Assembly: GCF_902459775.1 (NCBI RefSeq)
Contig: NZ_CABPSQ010000006.1
Coordinates: forward strand, 124,001 to 188,000
Source of the DNA: Pandoraea captiosa
GTDB lineage: Bacteria > Pseudomonadota > Gammaproteobacteria > Burkholderiales > Burkholderiaceae
Direction of reading: 5' to 3'
Length of the DNA: 64,000 bases
Both the position numbers and the translations under genes were made by a program. The notes beneath the pieces were generated by a model. It made no database searches. It was not told the origin of the DNA and worked only from the letters and a program-made list of their open reading frames with translations. Below, piece after piece: positions 1 to 8,644 of the stretch; the first letter of the stretch is position 1, and each line of letters opens with the position of its first letter.

Positions 1-435
1 GTCACCCATCAGACTTTCCTTGATGATGAGCGGATTCAAATACTCTCGCCAATAGGTCACTTTGCCTTGCGCGAACCGCAGAATGCCCAGATAAGCGTTG
101 CTGTAGGGTTTGCCCGTTGGGTGGTACGTGGTATGCGAGGTGTACTCGACGATCAGGGTCGACGGATCCGCCATGTCGTAGTACTGGCTGATCTCGTATG
201 CATAGGGATCGAACGCCTGGGTTCCGGCCTCGATGAATTCGCGGAGTTTTCGATTCCCCACGATTTTGCTGTCCATGTTGGGGATCGGCAGATACGGCCA
301 GTCCTGATACACGTCGTCTGCAAGGTACGACTCAAACTGATCGAATTCCTTGCGGCCCAGGTGCCCGAGCATGGTTGCGAAAATAGCCTTGTTGCTATCG
401 CGCAGACTTGCGCTCGCTTTGTCGTCTGTGGTCAT
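1..435 (-). CDS. SnoaL-like / NTF2-fold protein, 3' end cut by window edge
   Basis: The reading frame opens with ATG at 435 and stays open for 145 codons to the window edge, so the C-terminus is missing. The N-terminal part (MTTDDKASASLRDSNKAIF) followed by a segment rich in aromatic residues with EFIEAGTQAFDPYAYE fits the small cone-like fold shared by SnoaL cyclases and ketosteroid isomerases. Family membership is a judgement from overall pattern; no catalytic residues can be assigned. It lies 13 bp downstream of the flavin reductase gene on the same strand and is probably the last visible member of the cysD-led transcription unit. In a steroid cluster a double-bond isomerase or hydratase role is plausible but unproven. 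Confidence 0.6.
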   Translation of the reverse strand, partial: MTTDDKASASLRDSNKAIFATMLGHLGRKEFDQFESYLADDVYQDWPYLPIPNMDSKIVGNRKLREFIEAGTQAFDPYAYEISQYYDMADPSTLIVEYTSHTTYHPTGKPYSNAYLGILRFAQGKVTYWREYLNPLIIKESLMGD

Positions 436-448
436 TGTCCGTCCGCCG

Positions 449-2593
449 TTAGATTGCGCGCGCTACGCGATGCCCGTTGCGCACGGCACCTTCGATGTAG
501 CCCAACTCGTCGGCATCGCCAACGCAGTGCACTTCGCTGCAGATCGCCTTCATGTGCTCGGTCAGCTCTGAACCGCTCGGCTCCGCGCCCAGCGCCATGA
601 TCACCGTGTCGGCGCGAATCGTCTGAATCTGTCCGTTGCCGGTTCGATAGGACGCCTTGCCCGGCTTGATCTCGATCAGCTCGCACTCCTTGAGCATTCG
701 AACCCCCAGCTTGCGAAGGGAGTCCATGATCCGCCACCGGCGAACGATCATCAGTTCCTTGCCGAAGGCCGGCCCCGGTTCGATCAGCGTCACTTTCCGA
801 TGACGCTCCGCGAGAAACTCCGCGACCTCGACGCCCACGAGACCACCGCCATAGATCAGGACATGTTCTCCCAGAGGAAGAAACCGCTCGCTGAGCTTGT
901 TGATGACACGATTGTTGTTGAGCAGGCCAATGCGCTTTCCCGTGTTGATCATCAGGCGCCAGCGAAGATTGAGCTTGCGTTTGACCGACGCGCCCAGCTT
1001 GCCTGTGACCATCTCGCGCAGTTCGTCCCCGCTCAACACATGCGCAAGGTCGTAACCCGGCACCTTCACCGAAGCACGGCGTGCACCGGTTGCCACCACG
1101 ATGGCGTCCGGCTTCATGCCGCGAACGAGTTCCGGCGTCACACGCGTTTGCAGGTGTGTCGGAATCTCCAGTTCGTGCAGTTGGGCTTGCAGATAGTCGA
1201 TCAGCTTCCCGTTCTCCGGATAGACGATCGAGGAGAAGAATGCGGTCCCTCCGAGACGATCGGATGCCTCGAACACTTGCACGTCATGTCCGCGCAGCGT
1301 TGCGACCCGCGCGACCTCCATGCCTGCCGGCCCACCGCCGATCACCATCACCTTCTTGCGGCTCGCGGCAGGTTCGATACCGGTGGTCTGTTCAAACCCG
1401 GTACGCGCGTTGACAGCGCATCGCGTGTGCGAGCCGAGGAAAATCTGGCTGATGCAGGTGTAGCAATAGATACACGGCCGAATCAGGTCGGGGCGGCCGG
1501 CCATGAGCTTGTTCGGCAATTCATCGTCCGCCAGCAGCTTGCGGGCCATCGCCAGGAAATCGAACTTCCCCTGCGCAATATAGGCGTCGGCCAACTCCGG
1601 CTCAACACGGCCGACCGTAATCACCGGCACGTCGACGTTCGCCTTGATGGCTGCCGCATAGGGGACATATTTGCCGGGCTGCTGGACCGTATGCGCTTCC
1701 GTGAAGCTGATGCCCTTGCTGGCGTCCGCATACATCGTCACGTGCACGGCATCGGCGCCGGCCGCGACGCCCAGCTTGGTGGCTGCGATCGCGTCGTCGA
1801 TCGTAATGCCGTCGTTCTTCAGATGCTCGACGCCATCGATCCGGAACCAAACGGGGTAATCCGGCCCTACCGCGGTGCGAATGCGACGCACGATCTCGAC
1901 GAGCAATCGGGCGCGGTTCTCGAGCGTGCCGCCCCACCGGTCGGTGCGCTTGTTGCTCGACGGGGACAGGAATGCGGAGAGGATGTAACCGTGGCCTGCG
2001 TGGATTTCGACCCCATCGATGCCCGCAGCTTTGGCGCGCACCGCTGCTTCGGCGAACGCGTCGATCAACCATTCGATGTCGTCCTCGCTCGCCTCCTGGT
2101 ACTCGATCTTCACCCCCGGCTGAAAGAACACTTCGAACATGTCCTTGTTTTCTTGCGGCGTGAGATCTACCGGCCAATCGAAGTCTTTTTGCGTCGGTGT
2201 CGAAGGCACGAGCAACGGCATGCCGCGCAGCGGTTCGTTCACCGCGATCGCCCCGGCGTGCTGCAATTGGACAGCGATCTTGCAGCCATGCGCGTGCACC
2301 GCCTCGGCAACCTTTGCCAGGCCAGGAATGTATTTGTCGTCGGAGATCGCCACCTGCATCTGATTACCCGAGCCCCGAGGGTAGGCCACGCCCACGGATC
2401 CCATGATGACCATTGCGGCGCCTCCTTTGGCGCGGGCCGCATAATATTGCGCGAGACGATCCCCACAAAATCCGTCCGGCTCCGCCAGGTTGGACCCCAT
2501 CGGCGACATGAAAATGCGGTTCCGGAGCTCCATGCTGCCAATCCGACCGGGCGACAGCAAATGCGAAAACGATTTACTCATACTTGTGTGCAT
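449..2593 (-). CDS. NADH:flavin oxidoreductase, old yellow enzyme / 2,4-dienoyl-CoA reductase type
   Basis: The 714-residue protein has the three-part build of FadH/BaiCD-type reductases. An N-terminal FMN TIM barrel spans about residues 10-370 (HAGHGYILSAFLSP near 198-211). A 4Fe-4S site follows with Cys374, Cys377, Cys380 and Cys392 (C-X2-C-X2-C-X11-C). The C-terminal half binds FAD and NAD(P), with GGGPAG at 419-424 and a second GGGLVG further on. Such enzymes reduce conjugated double bonds in enoyl-CoAs or in 3-keto-4-ene steroids. Alternative start Met5 lies at 2581; neither start has a strong ribosome site. The gene follows two SDR genes on the same strand (26 bp gap). The steroid substrate is inferred from the neighbourhood. 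Confidence 0.85.
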   Translation of the reverse strand: MHTSMSKSFSHLLSPGRIGSMELRNRIFMSPMGSNLAEPDGFCGDRLAQYYAARAKGGAAMVIMGSVGVAYPRGSGNQMQVAISDDKYIPGLAKVAEAVHAHGCKIAVQLQHAGAIAVNEPLRGMPLLVPSTPTQKDFDWPVDLTPQENKDMFEVFFQPGVKIEYQEASEDDIEWLIDAFAEAAVRAKAAGIDGVEIHAGHGYILSAFLSPSSNKRTDRWGGTLENRARLLVEIVRRIRTAVGPDYPVWFRIDGVEHLKNDGITIDDAIAATKLGVAAGADAVHVTMYADASKGISFTEAHTVQQPGKYVPYAAAIKANVDVPVITVGRVEPELADAYIAQGKFDFLAMARKLLADDELPNKLMAGRPDLIRPCIYCYTCISQIFLGSHTRCAVNARTGFEQTTGIEPAASRKKVMVIGGGPAGMEVARVATLRGHDVQVFEASDRLGGTAFFSSIVYPENGKLIDYLQAQLHELEIPTHLQTRVTPELVRGMKPDAIVVATGARRASVKVPGYDLAHVLSGDELREMVTGKLGASVKRKLNLRWRLMINTGKRIGLLNNNRVINKLSERFLPLGEHVLIYGGGLVGVEVAEFLAERHRKVTLIEPGPAFGKELMIVRRWRIMDSLRKLGVRMLKECELIEIKPGKASYRTGNGQIQTIRADTVIMALGAEPSGSELTEHMKAICSEVHCVGDADELGYIEGAVRNGHRVARAI

Positions 2594-2619
2594 CCCAATT
2601 GCGTTATCGTGCGTCGGAC

Positions 2620-3375
2620 TTACGACACCGTCTGGCCACCGTCGATCGAGAAATCAACGCCGGTGACGTATCGCGCCTCATCTGAAGCCAGATACGCAAT
2701 CGCAGCTGCGATCTCGTGCGGCTCCGCAATCGGAAACAACGGATAGAGCTTTTCCATCATCTTCGCGTCCGCGTCTTTCGGGAACTGGATGGTGTGATGG
2801 ATGTTGGTATTGACGCCCCCCGGGCACACTGCATTGGCGCGCACACCGTTGCCCGCATACTCGACCGCGAGGCAACGCGTAATGGCCACGACTGCGGCTT
2901 TGGACGCACAGTACGCGGCGGTGTACGGTTGCCCCTGTTTCGATGAAGCCGAGGCCATATTGACGATGTTGCCTTTCGACTCGATCAAGTGAGGGATCGC
3001 TTCCTGGCAACAGGCAAACACGCCGTCGACGTTGATTGCCATCATGCGTTTGTAATCCGCTTCGGGCATCTCGTGCGTGTGCCACCCGCCGGCGATGCCG
3101 GCGATGTTGCAGAGTACGTCGAGGCGTCCGAAATGCGCTGCGGCAGCCTTGACCATTGCGCGTGTGCCGCCCATGTCGGACGCATCGAATACGAAGGTGC
3201 CGTATTCCGTTGCGTGTGCCGCCTGAATGGCATCGCCCGCGCGGCGCAGCGCGTCGGCGTTGATATCTGCCAGAAGGAGCTTTCCGCCCTCCTGGGCAAT
3301 ACGTTCAGCCGTCGCATAACCAATGCCGGATCCGGCACCGGTGACGAGCACTACCTTGTCCTTGAAGCGCAGCAC
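2620..3375 (-). CDS. Short-chain dehydrogenase/reductase (SDR)
   Basis: This is a classical SDR of 251 residues with the cofactor motif TGAGSGIG near the N-terminus, NIAG in place of NNAG, and the catalytic YCASK. The C-terminal DFSIDGGQTVS is typical of FabG-like members. I chose GTG at 3375 because AGGAGG lies just upstream (3380-3385) and the protein then begins right before the Rossmann strand; the longer frame to 3486 would overlap the upstream SDR gene. It is probably NAD(P)-dependent and oxidises or reduces a hydroxyl/keto group; the substrate is unknown. It sits between another SDR and the flavin reductase in the cysD-led unit. Confidence 0.85.
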   Translation of the reverse strand: MLRFKDKVVLVTGAGSGIGYATAERIAQEGGKLLLADINADALRRAGDAIQAAHATEYGTFVFDASDMGGTRAMVKAAAAHFGRLDVLCNIAGIAGGWHTHEMPEADYKRMMAINVDGVFACCQEAIPHLIESKGNIVNMASASSKQGQPYTAAYCASKAAVVAITRCLAVEYAGNGVRANAVCPGGVNTNIHHTIQFPKDADAKMMEKLYPLFPIAEPHEIAAAIAYLASDEARYVTGVDFSIDGGQTVS

Positions 3376-3391
3376 GTCTCCTCCTATTTTT

Positions 3392-4123
3392 TTAATCGAT
3401 AATCGAATAGCCACCGTCCACCACAAGCGTATGGCCGGTGACGAAACTGCTGGCGCCCGAGCAAAGAAACAGAATCGGCGCGGCAATCTCCTCCGGGCTG
3501 GCCCAACGCCCCAGTGGCGTCTTACCGGATACCACCTGTTGCCAGTGCGGATCGTTCGCGTACTCCGCCGTCATTGCCGTCGCAACACTTCCGGCGGCAA
3601 CGGCATTGACTCGAATACCATCCTTTGCCCAGCCGGCCGCCAACGTCTTCGTCAGTTGCACCACGCCTGCCTTTGCAGCGCCGTATCCCGGCAAATGGGG
3701 ACTGCCGAAGTAAGACATCATCGAAGCAATGTTGACGATCGCCGCACCGCCCGGCGCCGTACTCTGTTTCAGACGAGGCCATAAACCCGCGCTGATCTCG
3801 TACACGGCGTTCAGGTTGACCTGAACTGCCTGACCGAACGACGCGTCGGGCATGATCCGGCCGGCATTGTTCACGAGGACATCGACCGCACCGACACTCT
3901 CGACGAATGCCTGAATCGACGCGCTGTCGCCGAGATCCAGCTGCCGGTACTCAAAACCGTCGATCACCTCGCCATAGGCTTGCGCCGTGGCGGAGGTACC
4001 GGTAACCAGCACCGACGCGCCGGCGTTCAGTAGCGCCCTTGCCGTCGCATTGCCAATGCCGGACGTTCCGCCTGTCACTACCGCTCGCACGTTCTTGAAG
4101 TCAAACTCGAGACCTTTGTACAT
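3392..4123 (-). CDS. Short-chain dehydrogenase/reductase (SDR)
   Basis: The 243-residue protein shows TGGTSGIG (cofactor loop), NNAG, and YGAAK as the catalytic Tyr-Lys pair, ending in the common HTLVVDGGYS tail. The QLDL segment after the second beta strand fits a short FabG-like SDR. It starts 102 bp after cysNC on the same strand; a 9-bp hairpin lies in that gap. The next SDR follows after 16 bp, so the two are likely co-transcribed. The two proteins are clearly different, not a recent duplication. A hydroxysteroid or hydroxyacyl-CoA substrate is inferred from context only. Confidence 0.85.
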   Translation of the reverse strand: MYKGLEFDFKNVRAVVTGGTSGIGNATARALLNAGASVLVTGTSATAQAYGEVIDGFEYRQLDLGDSASIQAFVESVGAVDVLVNNAGRIMPDASFGQAVQVNLNAVYEISAGLWPRLKQSTAPGGAAIVNIASMMSYFGSPHLPGYGAAKAGVVQLTKTLAAGWAKDGIRVNAVAAGSVATAMTAEYANDPHWQQVVSGKTPLGRWASPEEIAAPILFLCSGASSFVTGHTLVVDGGYSIID

Positions 4124-4143
4124 CGCGCTCTCTATCGTTTTTT

Positions 4144-4167
4144 GGGCTTGCCAATGAAGGCAAGCCC
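4144..4167 (-). other. Intergenic hairpin between cysNC and SDR
   Basis: A perfect 9-bp inverted repeat (GGGCTTGCC ... GGCAAGCCC) with a 6-nt loop lies in the gap between cysNC and the following SDR. On the minus strand it is followed by A residues, not U, so it does not look like an intrinsic terminator. It may be an mRNA processing or stabilising hairpin inside the transcript. Confidence 0.55.
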
Positions 4168-4225
4168 TCGCCGTTTGCAGGGAGCTCAGGCTACTCCGAC
4201 GCCCTCGGCCAAACCATAGAGAGTT

Positions 4226-6145
4226 TTACGCAGTACCCGCCCGCTCGAGCAGCCCTCGTGCCTGCAGGAACTGCACGATCTTCTCGGCTGCATCCTCCGG
4301 GGCCATCTTTGTGGTGTCCACACGAAGCTCGGGATTCTCCGGCGCCTCATAGGGCGAATCGATACCCGTGAAGTTCTTCAGGTCGCCACGTCGGGCTTTC
4401 TTGTACAGCCCCTTGGGATCGCGCTGTTCCGCAACGGACAGCGGGGTATCGATAAACACCTCGACAAACTCTCCCGGACTCACGAGACTGCGAGCCATCT
4501 CGCGTTCGGCCCGGAACGGAGAGATGAACGAAACCAGCGTCAGAAGCCCGGCGTCGACCATGAGACGGGACACCTCGCCCACACGACGGATGTTCTCGAC
4601 ACGATCCGCTTCGGTGAATCCGAGGTCCTTGTTCAGGCCATGGCGGATATTGTCCCCATCGAGCAGATAGGTGTGGCGACCCAGGGCGTGCAGCTTCTTT
4701 TCGACGAGGTTGGCGATGGTCGACTTTCCTGCGCCGGACAGCCCCGTGAACCACACGACAGCCGGTGTCTGGCCCTTCAACTGCGCGTGGGCCTCCTTGT
4801 TGACTTCGATCGCCTGCCAGTGAATGTTCTGTGACCTGCGCAGCGCGAAGTGCAACATGCCCGCGCCCACCGTCGCATTGGTGAGCCTGTCGACAATGAT
4901 GAACCCGCCCATGTCGCGGTTTTCGCGGTATGGATCGAACGCGATGGCTTGATCCAAATGCAGGTTGCACACGCCGATCTCGTTGAGTTCAAGCGTTTTT
5001 GCAGCGAGGTGCTCAAGCGTGTTGACGTTGATTTTGTATTTGGGTACGGCGATCGTTACGCCAACCGTGCGCGCACCGATTTTCATCAGATACGGCCGCC
5101 CCGGCAGCATGGCTTCGTCGCTCATCCAGACGACGTTGGCCTCGAACTGATCGGCGACCGGTGCGGGCGACGCACTGACCGTCAGGACATCGCCCCGGCT
5201 GATATCGATCTCGTCCTTCAACGTAATCGTTACGGACTGCCCCGCCACCGCGCGCCCGAGATTGCCGTCGCGGGTAACGATGAGGTCGACCGTGCTCTCC
5301 CGTCCCGACGGCAGCACCCTCACCCGTGCGCCCGGTTCGATGGTGCCGCCTACCACGCGGCCGGAAAAGCCACGGAAATCGAGATTGGGTCGGTTGACCC
5401 ATTGCACGGGCATGCGGAACGGGCCACGTTGCGCCAGATCGTTGTCGACCTCCACCGACTCCAGGAAGTCCATCAGCGTCGGACCGTGATACCACGGCGT
5501 GTGATCGCTGCGCTCGGTGATGTTGTCGCCCTTGAGCGCCGACATCGGGATCGCCAGGAACGTTTCGATGCCGATCTGCTTGCCGAACTCCCGATACTCC
5601 GCAACGATTCGATCGAACACTTCCTGCGAGTAATCCACCATGTCGAGCTTGTTGATCGCCAGCACGACGTGCCGGATGCCGATGAGCGAGATCAAATAGC
5701 TGTGACGGCGGGTTTGCGTGAGTACGCCCTTGCGCGCGTCGATCATCATGATCGCCACATCGGCCGTCGACGCGCCGGTAATCATATTGCGCGTGTATTG
5801 CTCGTGGCCCGGCGTGTCCGCCACGATGAACTTGCGACGGTCCGTGGAAAAGAATCGATACGCGACGTCGATGGTGATTCCCTGCTCGCGCTCCGCCGCC
5901 AGGCCGTCGACCAATAGCGCGAAATCGAGGTCGCCACCTTGTGTGCCGACCTTCTTCGAATCGGACTCCAGCGCTGCGAGCTGGTCTTCAAAGAGCATCT
6001 TCGACTCGTAGAGCAGCCGGCCGATCAGCGTACTCTTGCCGTCGTCGACGCTGCCGCAGGTAATGAATCGCAAAAGGCTCTTTTGCTGATGCACCTGCAA
6101 GTATTTCTCGATGTCTTCTGCAATCAGACCGGATACGTGTGCCAT
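4226..6145 (-). CDS. cysNC: Bifunctional sulfate adenylyltransferase subunit 1 / APS kinase (CysNC)
   Basis: This 639-residue protein fuses a CysN GTPase to an adenylylsulfate kinase. The N-terminal half has the P-loop GSVDDGKST (31-39), the switch [12 protein letters not shown] and NKLDMVDY. The C-terminal part has a second P-loop, GLSGAGKST, and [10 protein letters not shown]. Together with CysD it makes APS from sulfate and ATP, and the kinase domain converts APS to PAPS. The ATG at 6145 overlaps the cysD stop by one base (TAATG), so translation is coupled. Its place at the head of a steroid-cluster operon is unusual, because no sulfotransferase or PAPS reductase is visible in the window. 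Confidence 0.96.
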   Translation of the reverse strand: MAHVSGLIAEDIEKYLQVHQQKSLLRFITCGSVDDGKSTLIGRLLYESKMLFEDQLAALESDSKKVGTQGGDLDFALLVDGLAAEREQGITIDVAYRFFSTDRRKFIVADTPGHEQYTRNMITGASTADVAIMMIDARKGVLTQTRRHSYLISLIGIRHVVLAINKLDMVDYSQEVFDRIVAEYREFGKQIGIETFLAIPMSALKGDNITERSDHTPWYHGPTLMDFLESVEVDNDLAQRGPFRMPVQWVNRPNLDFRGFSGRVVGGTIEPGARVRVLPSGRESTVDLIVTRDGNLGRAVAGQSVTITLKDEIDISRGDVLTVSASPAPVADQFEANVVWMSDEAMLPGRPYLMKIGARTVGVTIAVPKYKINVNTLEHLAAKTLELNEIGVCNLHLDQAIAFDPYRENRDMGGFIIVDRLTNATVGAGMLHFALRRSQNIHWQAIEVNKEAHAQLKGQTPAVVWFTGLSGAGKSTIANLVEKKLHALGRHTYLLDGDNIRHGLNKDLGFTEADRVENIRRVGEVSRLMVDAGLLTLVSFISPFRAEREMARSLVSPGEFVEVFIDTPLSVAEQRDPKGLYKKARRGDLKNFTGIDSPYEAPENPELRVDTTKMAPEDAAEKIVQFLQARGLLERAGTA

Positions 6146-7110
6146 TAGAAATACCCCTCCTGCTTTTTCTTTTCCATCGACCCGCTGGAGTCGTGGTCGA
6201 TGAGTCGCCCCTGGCGCTCCGACGTTTTCGTGAGCAGCATTTCCTGAATGATCTGCGTCAACGATGTCGCTTCGCTTTCCACGGCACCCGTGAGCGGATA
6301 GCAGCCAAGCGTGCGAAAACGAACGCTCTTCATCATCGGCTTCTCACCCGGGCGCAACGGAAGACGATCGTCGTCGACCATGATCAGCATGCCGTCTCGC
6401 TCCACGACCGGACGCTGCGCCGCAAAGTAAAGCGGCACGAGCGGGATGTTCTCGAGATAGATGTACTGCCAGATATCGAGCTCGGTCCAATTTGAGATCG
6501 GAAATACGCGCATGCTTTCGCCCTTGCTCTTGCGCGCGTTATACAGTCGCCAGAGCTCCGGCCGCTGCATTTTCGGATCCCAGCGATGCTGCGCCGTGCG
6601 GAAGGAGAAGATCCGCTCCTTTGCCCGCGACTTTTCCTCATCACGGCGAGCGCCGCCGAAAGCGGCATCGAAGCCATACTTATCGAGCGCCTGCTTGAGG
6701 CCCTGCGTCTTCCAGATATCCGTATGGAGCGCCGATCCGTGATCGAACGGATTGATGTTGCGCTCGATCGCCTCCGGGTTCCGGTAAGTCAGCAGTTCAA
6801 GCCCGAGCTTTTCCACCATCTGATCGCGAAACTTGTACATGTCGCGAAATTTCCATGTCGTGTCGACATGCAAAAGCTTGAACGGCGGCTTCGAGGGATA
6901 GAAGGCTTTCATCGCCAGATGGAGCAGCACCGAACTGTCCTTGCCGATCGAGTAGAGCATGACCGGATTTTCCGATTCGGAGACGGCCTCTCGCATGATG
7001 TCGATGCTCTCGGCCTCAAGTCGCTGGAGGTGGGTCAACGAGTAGGTCTGGTCGCCGACGGTCGGCGTAGGTTTCCGCTCTTCGAGCAGGGTTTGACTCT
7101 CGATAAGCAT
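6145..7110 (-). CDS. cysD: Sulfate adenylyltransferase subunit 2 (CysD)
   Basis: The 321-residue product carries the PP-loop [13 protein letters not shown] of the ATP pyrophosphatase superfamily and the CysD segments [16 protein letters not shown] and [14 protein letters not shown]. It is the catalytic subunit that adenylates sulfate, driven by GTP hydrolysis in CysN. The start is Met at 7110 ([11 protein letters not shown]), since the 24 codons upstream have no family resemblance. It leads the unit cysD-cysNC-SDR-SDR-reductase-SnoaL. Its promoter region carries the shared steroid-cluster element at 7281-7297, giving a long leader of about 140 bases. Confidence 0.96.
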   Translation of the reverse strand: MLIESQTLLEERKPTPTVGDQTYSLTHLQRLEAESIDIMREAVSESENPVMLYSIGKDSSVLLHLAMKAFYPSKPPFKLLHVDTTWKFRDMYKFRDQMVEKLGLELLTYRNPEAIERNINPFDHGSALHTDIWKTQGLKQALDKYGFDAAFGGARRDEEKSRAKERIFSFRTAQHRWDPKMQRPELWRLYNARKSKGESMRVFPISNWTELDIWQYIYLENIPLVPLYFAAQRPVVERDGMLIMVDDDRLPLRPGEKPMMKSVRFRTLGCYPLTGAVESEATSLTQIIQEMLLTKTSERQGRLIDHDSSGSMEKKKQEGYF

Positions 7111-7253
7111 TGCATGAGCCTCTGTGCTTAGAAATCGTGATGTGCGTGCGACGCGGCCAGTTGGGCGACGAGAGGTGCACATATCCGCGCCAGTGTCGTG
7201 AATCGCGACCGCCGCGGCCGCAACGTACTGTCATTCGTCGACCGCGTACCTCT

Positions 7254-7297
7254 AAGGTAGAAGACCCTGTCTCAGTTCTCATCGTCCGACCGGACTA
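7254..7297 (-). promoter_or_regulatory. Steroid-cluster promoter element upstream of cysD
   Basis: Reading leftward, the 17-mer TAGTCCGGTCGGACGAT lies at 7297-7281, followed by G and then, 21 bp after the 17-mer, the -10-like hexamer TACCTT (7259-7254). It is one of ten copies of the same arrangement in the window. The site lies about 170 bp before the cysD start. Confidence 0.7.
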
Positions 7298-7357
7298 TCG
7301 AGCGACAAGGATGAGAAGAATTCGGCGCAAAGGGACGGGAGGAAAGGCGGCATGGGC

Positions 7358-7374
7358 GGCGTCCCGAGGACGCC
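7358..7374 (-). terminator. Possible weak terminator after the maoC operon
   Basis: GGCGTCC and GGACGCC form a 7-bp GC-rich stem with a 3-nt loop, 13 bp beyond the maoC stop codon. No clear U-tract follows, so this may be a weak or factor-dependent end of the 14-gene operon. Confidence 0.35.
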
Positions 7375-7386
7375 CCCATATGAGAC

Positions 7387-7845
7387 TCAGAAGTAATAGC
7401 GTGACACGGTGTCCGCGACACACGCAGGGCGCTCACCGCCTTCGATCTCGACGGTGACCCGGATGACGGCATGAACGCCGCCGCCATCGACCGGGGCAAC
7501 GCTCGCGATCTCGCCATGCGCACGCACTCGCCGGCCGACAGGCACCGGCGCAGGGAAACGGATCTTCTCGCATCCGTAGTTCACGCCCATGCGCATGCGC
7601 ACATCGATGAGGCGAGACAGGAAGTAGCTGCCCGCCAGCGCGAGCGTCAGGTAGCCATGCGCGATGCAGGCCCCGAACGGCCCGGCGCTCGCCCGCTCGG
7701 CGTCCACATGAATCCATTGATGATCGCCGGTCGCGTCGGCGAACTGATTGACGCGCGATTGATCGATCTCGAGCCACTCGGTTGTGCCAAGCGAACTTCC
7801 TGCCGCACACAGGAGTTCCTCGGCCGAATTGAAGTGTTTCGCCAT
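7387..7845 (-). CDS. MaoC-like (R)-specific enoyl-CoA hydratase
   Basis: A single-hotdog protein of 152 residues. The hydratase motif is visible as FADATGDHQWIHVD with the following GPFGACIAHGYLTLAL, which supply the catalytic Asp and His of the MaoC/PhaJ family. It hydrates a trans-2-enoyl-CoA to the 3-hydroxy form. ATG at 7845 was chosen over the adjacent ATG at 7848 because GAGG then sits at the better distance. It is the last gene of the 14-gene ring C/D operon, 7 bp after ipdF, so it probably acts in beta-oxidation of the HIP-CoA side chain or of the ring-opened product. Confidence 0.85.
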   Translation of the reverse strand: MAKHFNSAEELLCAAGSSLGTTEWLEIDQSRVNQFADATGDHQWIHVDAERASAGPFGACIAHGYLTLALAGSYFLSRLIDVRMRMGVNYGCEKIRFPAPVPVGRRVRAHGEIASVAPVDGGGVHAVIRVTVEIEGGERPACVADTVSRYYF

Positions 7846-7852
7846 CATTTCC

Positions 7853-8644
7853 TCATGCGCGTTGGCTGCTCGCGGAGATGACTTCCCCGACCAGGTAGGA
7901 GGCATAATCGCTTGCGAGGAACACAGCGACGTTCGCCATTTCCCAGACTTCGGCGGGACGTCCGAAAGCCTCATTTCCCGCCAATGCCGAGAGCAGCGTC
8001 TCGTCGGCCGTCTTCTTGAGGAATTCGTGCATGGCAATACTCGGCGAGATGGCGTTGATGCGAATGCCGTATTCCGCCGCCTCAAGGGCGCTGCACCGCG
8101 TGAGCGCCATGACACCGGCTTTCGCAGCCGCGTAGTGAGCCTGCTCCTTTTGCGCGCGCCACCCCAGAACGGAAGCATTGTTGACGATGGCCCCACGGCG
8201 GCGCACTTCCATCTTGCGCAACATCGCACGCGTCATGCGAAACGTGCCGTTGAGCGAAACGTCGATGACTCGCAGCCATTCCGCATCCGTCATCTCGGTG
8301 ATGCGCTTTTGCCCGCCGAGTCCCGCGTTATTGAAAAGAATATCGGTCCCGCCCAGGCGGTCTTCCGCGTCTTCGACCAGCGCCTGCACCTGATCTTCCT
8401 GCGTCACGTCGCACACCCGGCTGTAGATGGCGTCAAGACCGGTTTCGTCCCGCAGCCGGGCCACGGCCTCGCCGAGTCGTCGCTCGTGCACGTCGGAGAT
8501 AAACAGAGCGCGCACCCCCTCCTCCGCGAACCGCTGCGCTGTCGCATAACCAATTCCGCCCCCCGCGGCGGCGGTCACCAGCGCCGACTTGCCGGAAAGC
8601 AGGTGATGGCCCGATACGTATTGGGGCGTAAGCACGGCATTCAT
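7853..8644 (-). CDS. ipdF: IpdF-type SDR, 5-oxo group reductase of HIP-CoA degradation
   Basis: The 263-residue SDR has the unusual cofactor segment TAAAGGGIG, NNAG, the block ASVLGWRAQ followed by YAAAK, and the tail YLVGEVIS. These features, including the leading GHHLLSGKSALVTAAA, closely match what I know of mycobacterial IpdF (Rv3559c), which reduces the 5-oxo group of HIP-CoA. The next gene upstream is the FadE30/IpdE1 homologue, overlapping by 4 bases (ATGA), the same neighbour as in Mycobacterium. The assignment rests on remembered family sequence and on context; no alignment was run. Confidence 0.85.
   Translation of the reverse strand: MNAVLTPQYVSGHHLLSGKSALVTAAAGGGIGYATAQRFAEEGVRALFISDVHERRLGEAVARLRDETGLDAIYSRVCDVTQEDQVQALVEDAEDRLGGTDILFNNAGLGGQKRITEMTDAEWLRVIDVSLNGTFRMTRAMLRKMEVRRRGAIVNNASVLGWRAQKEQAHYAAAKAGVMALTRCSALEAAEYGIRINAISPSIAMHEFLKKTADETLLSALAGNEAFGRPAEVWEMANVAVFLASDYASYLVGEVISASSQRA

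Noticed and set aside
800-2746. A 648-codon open frame on the plus strand opposite the flavin reductase
   Set aside because: It is a long antisense frame caused by GC-rich codon bias; the product shows no family features and the minus-strand gene is unambiguous.
4144-4167. Hairpin after cysNC as a terminator
   Set aside because: On the minus strand an A-run, not a U-run, follows the stem, and on the plus strand no operon ends there.
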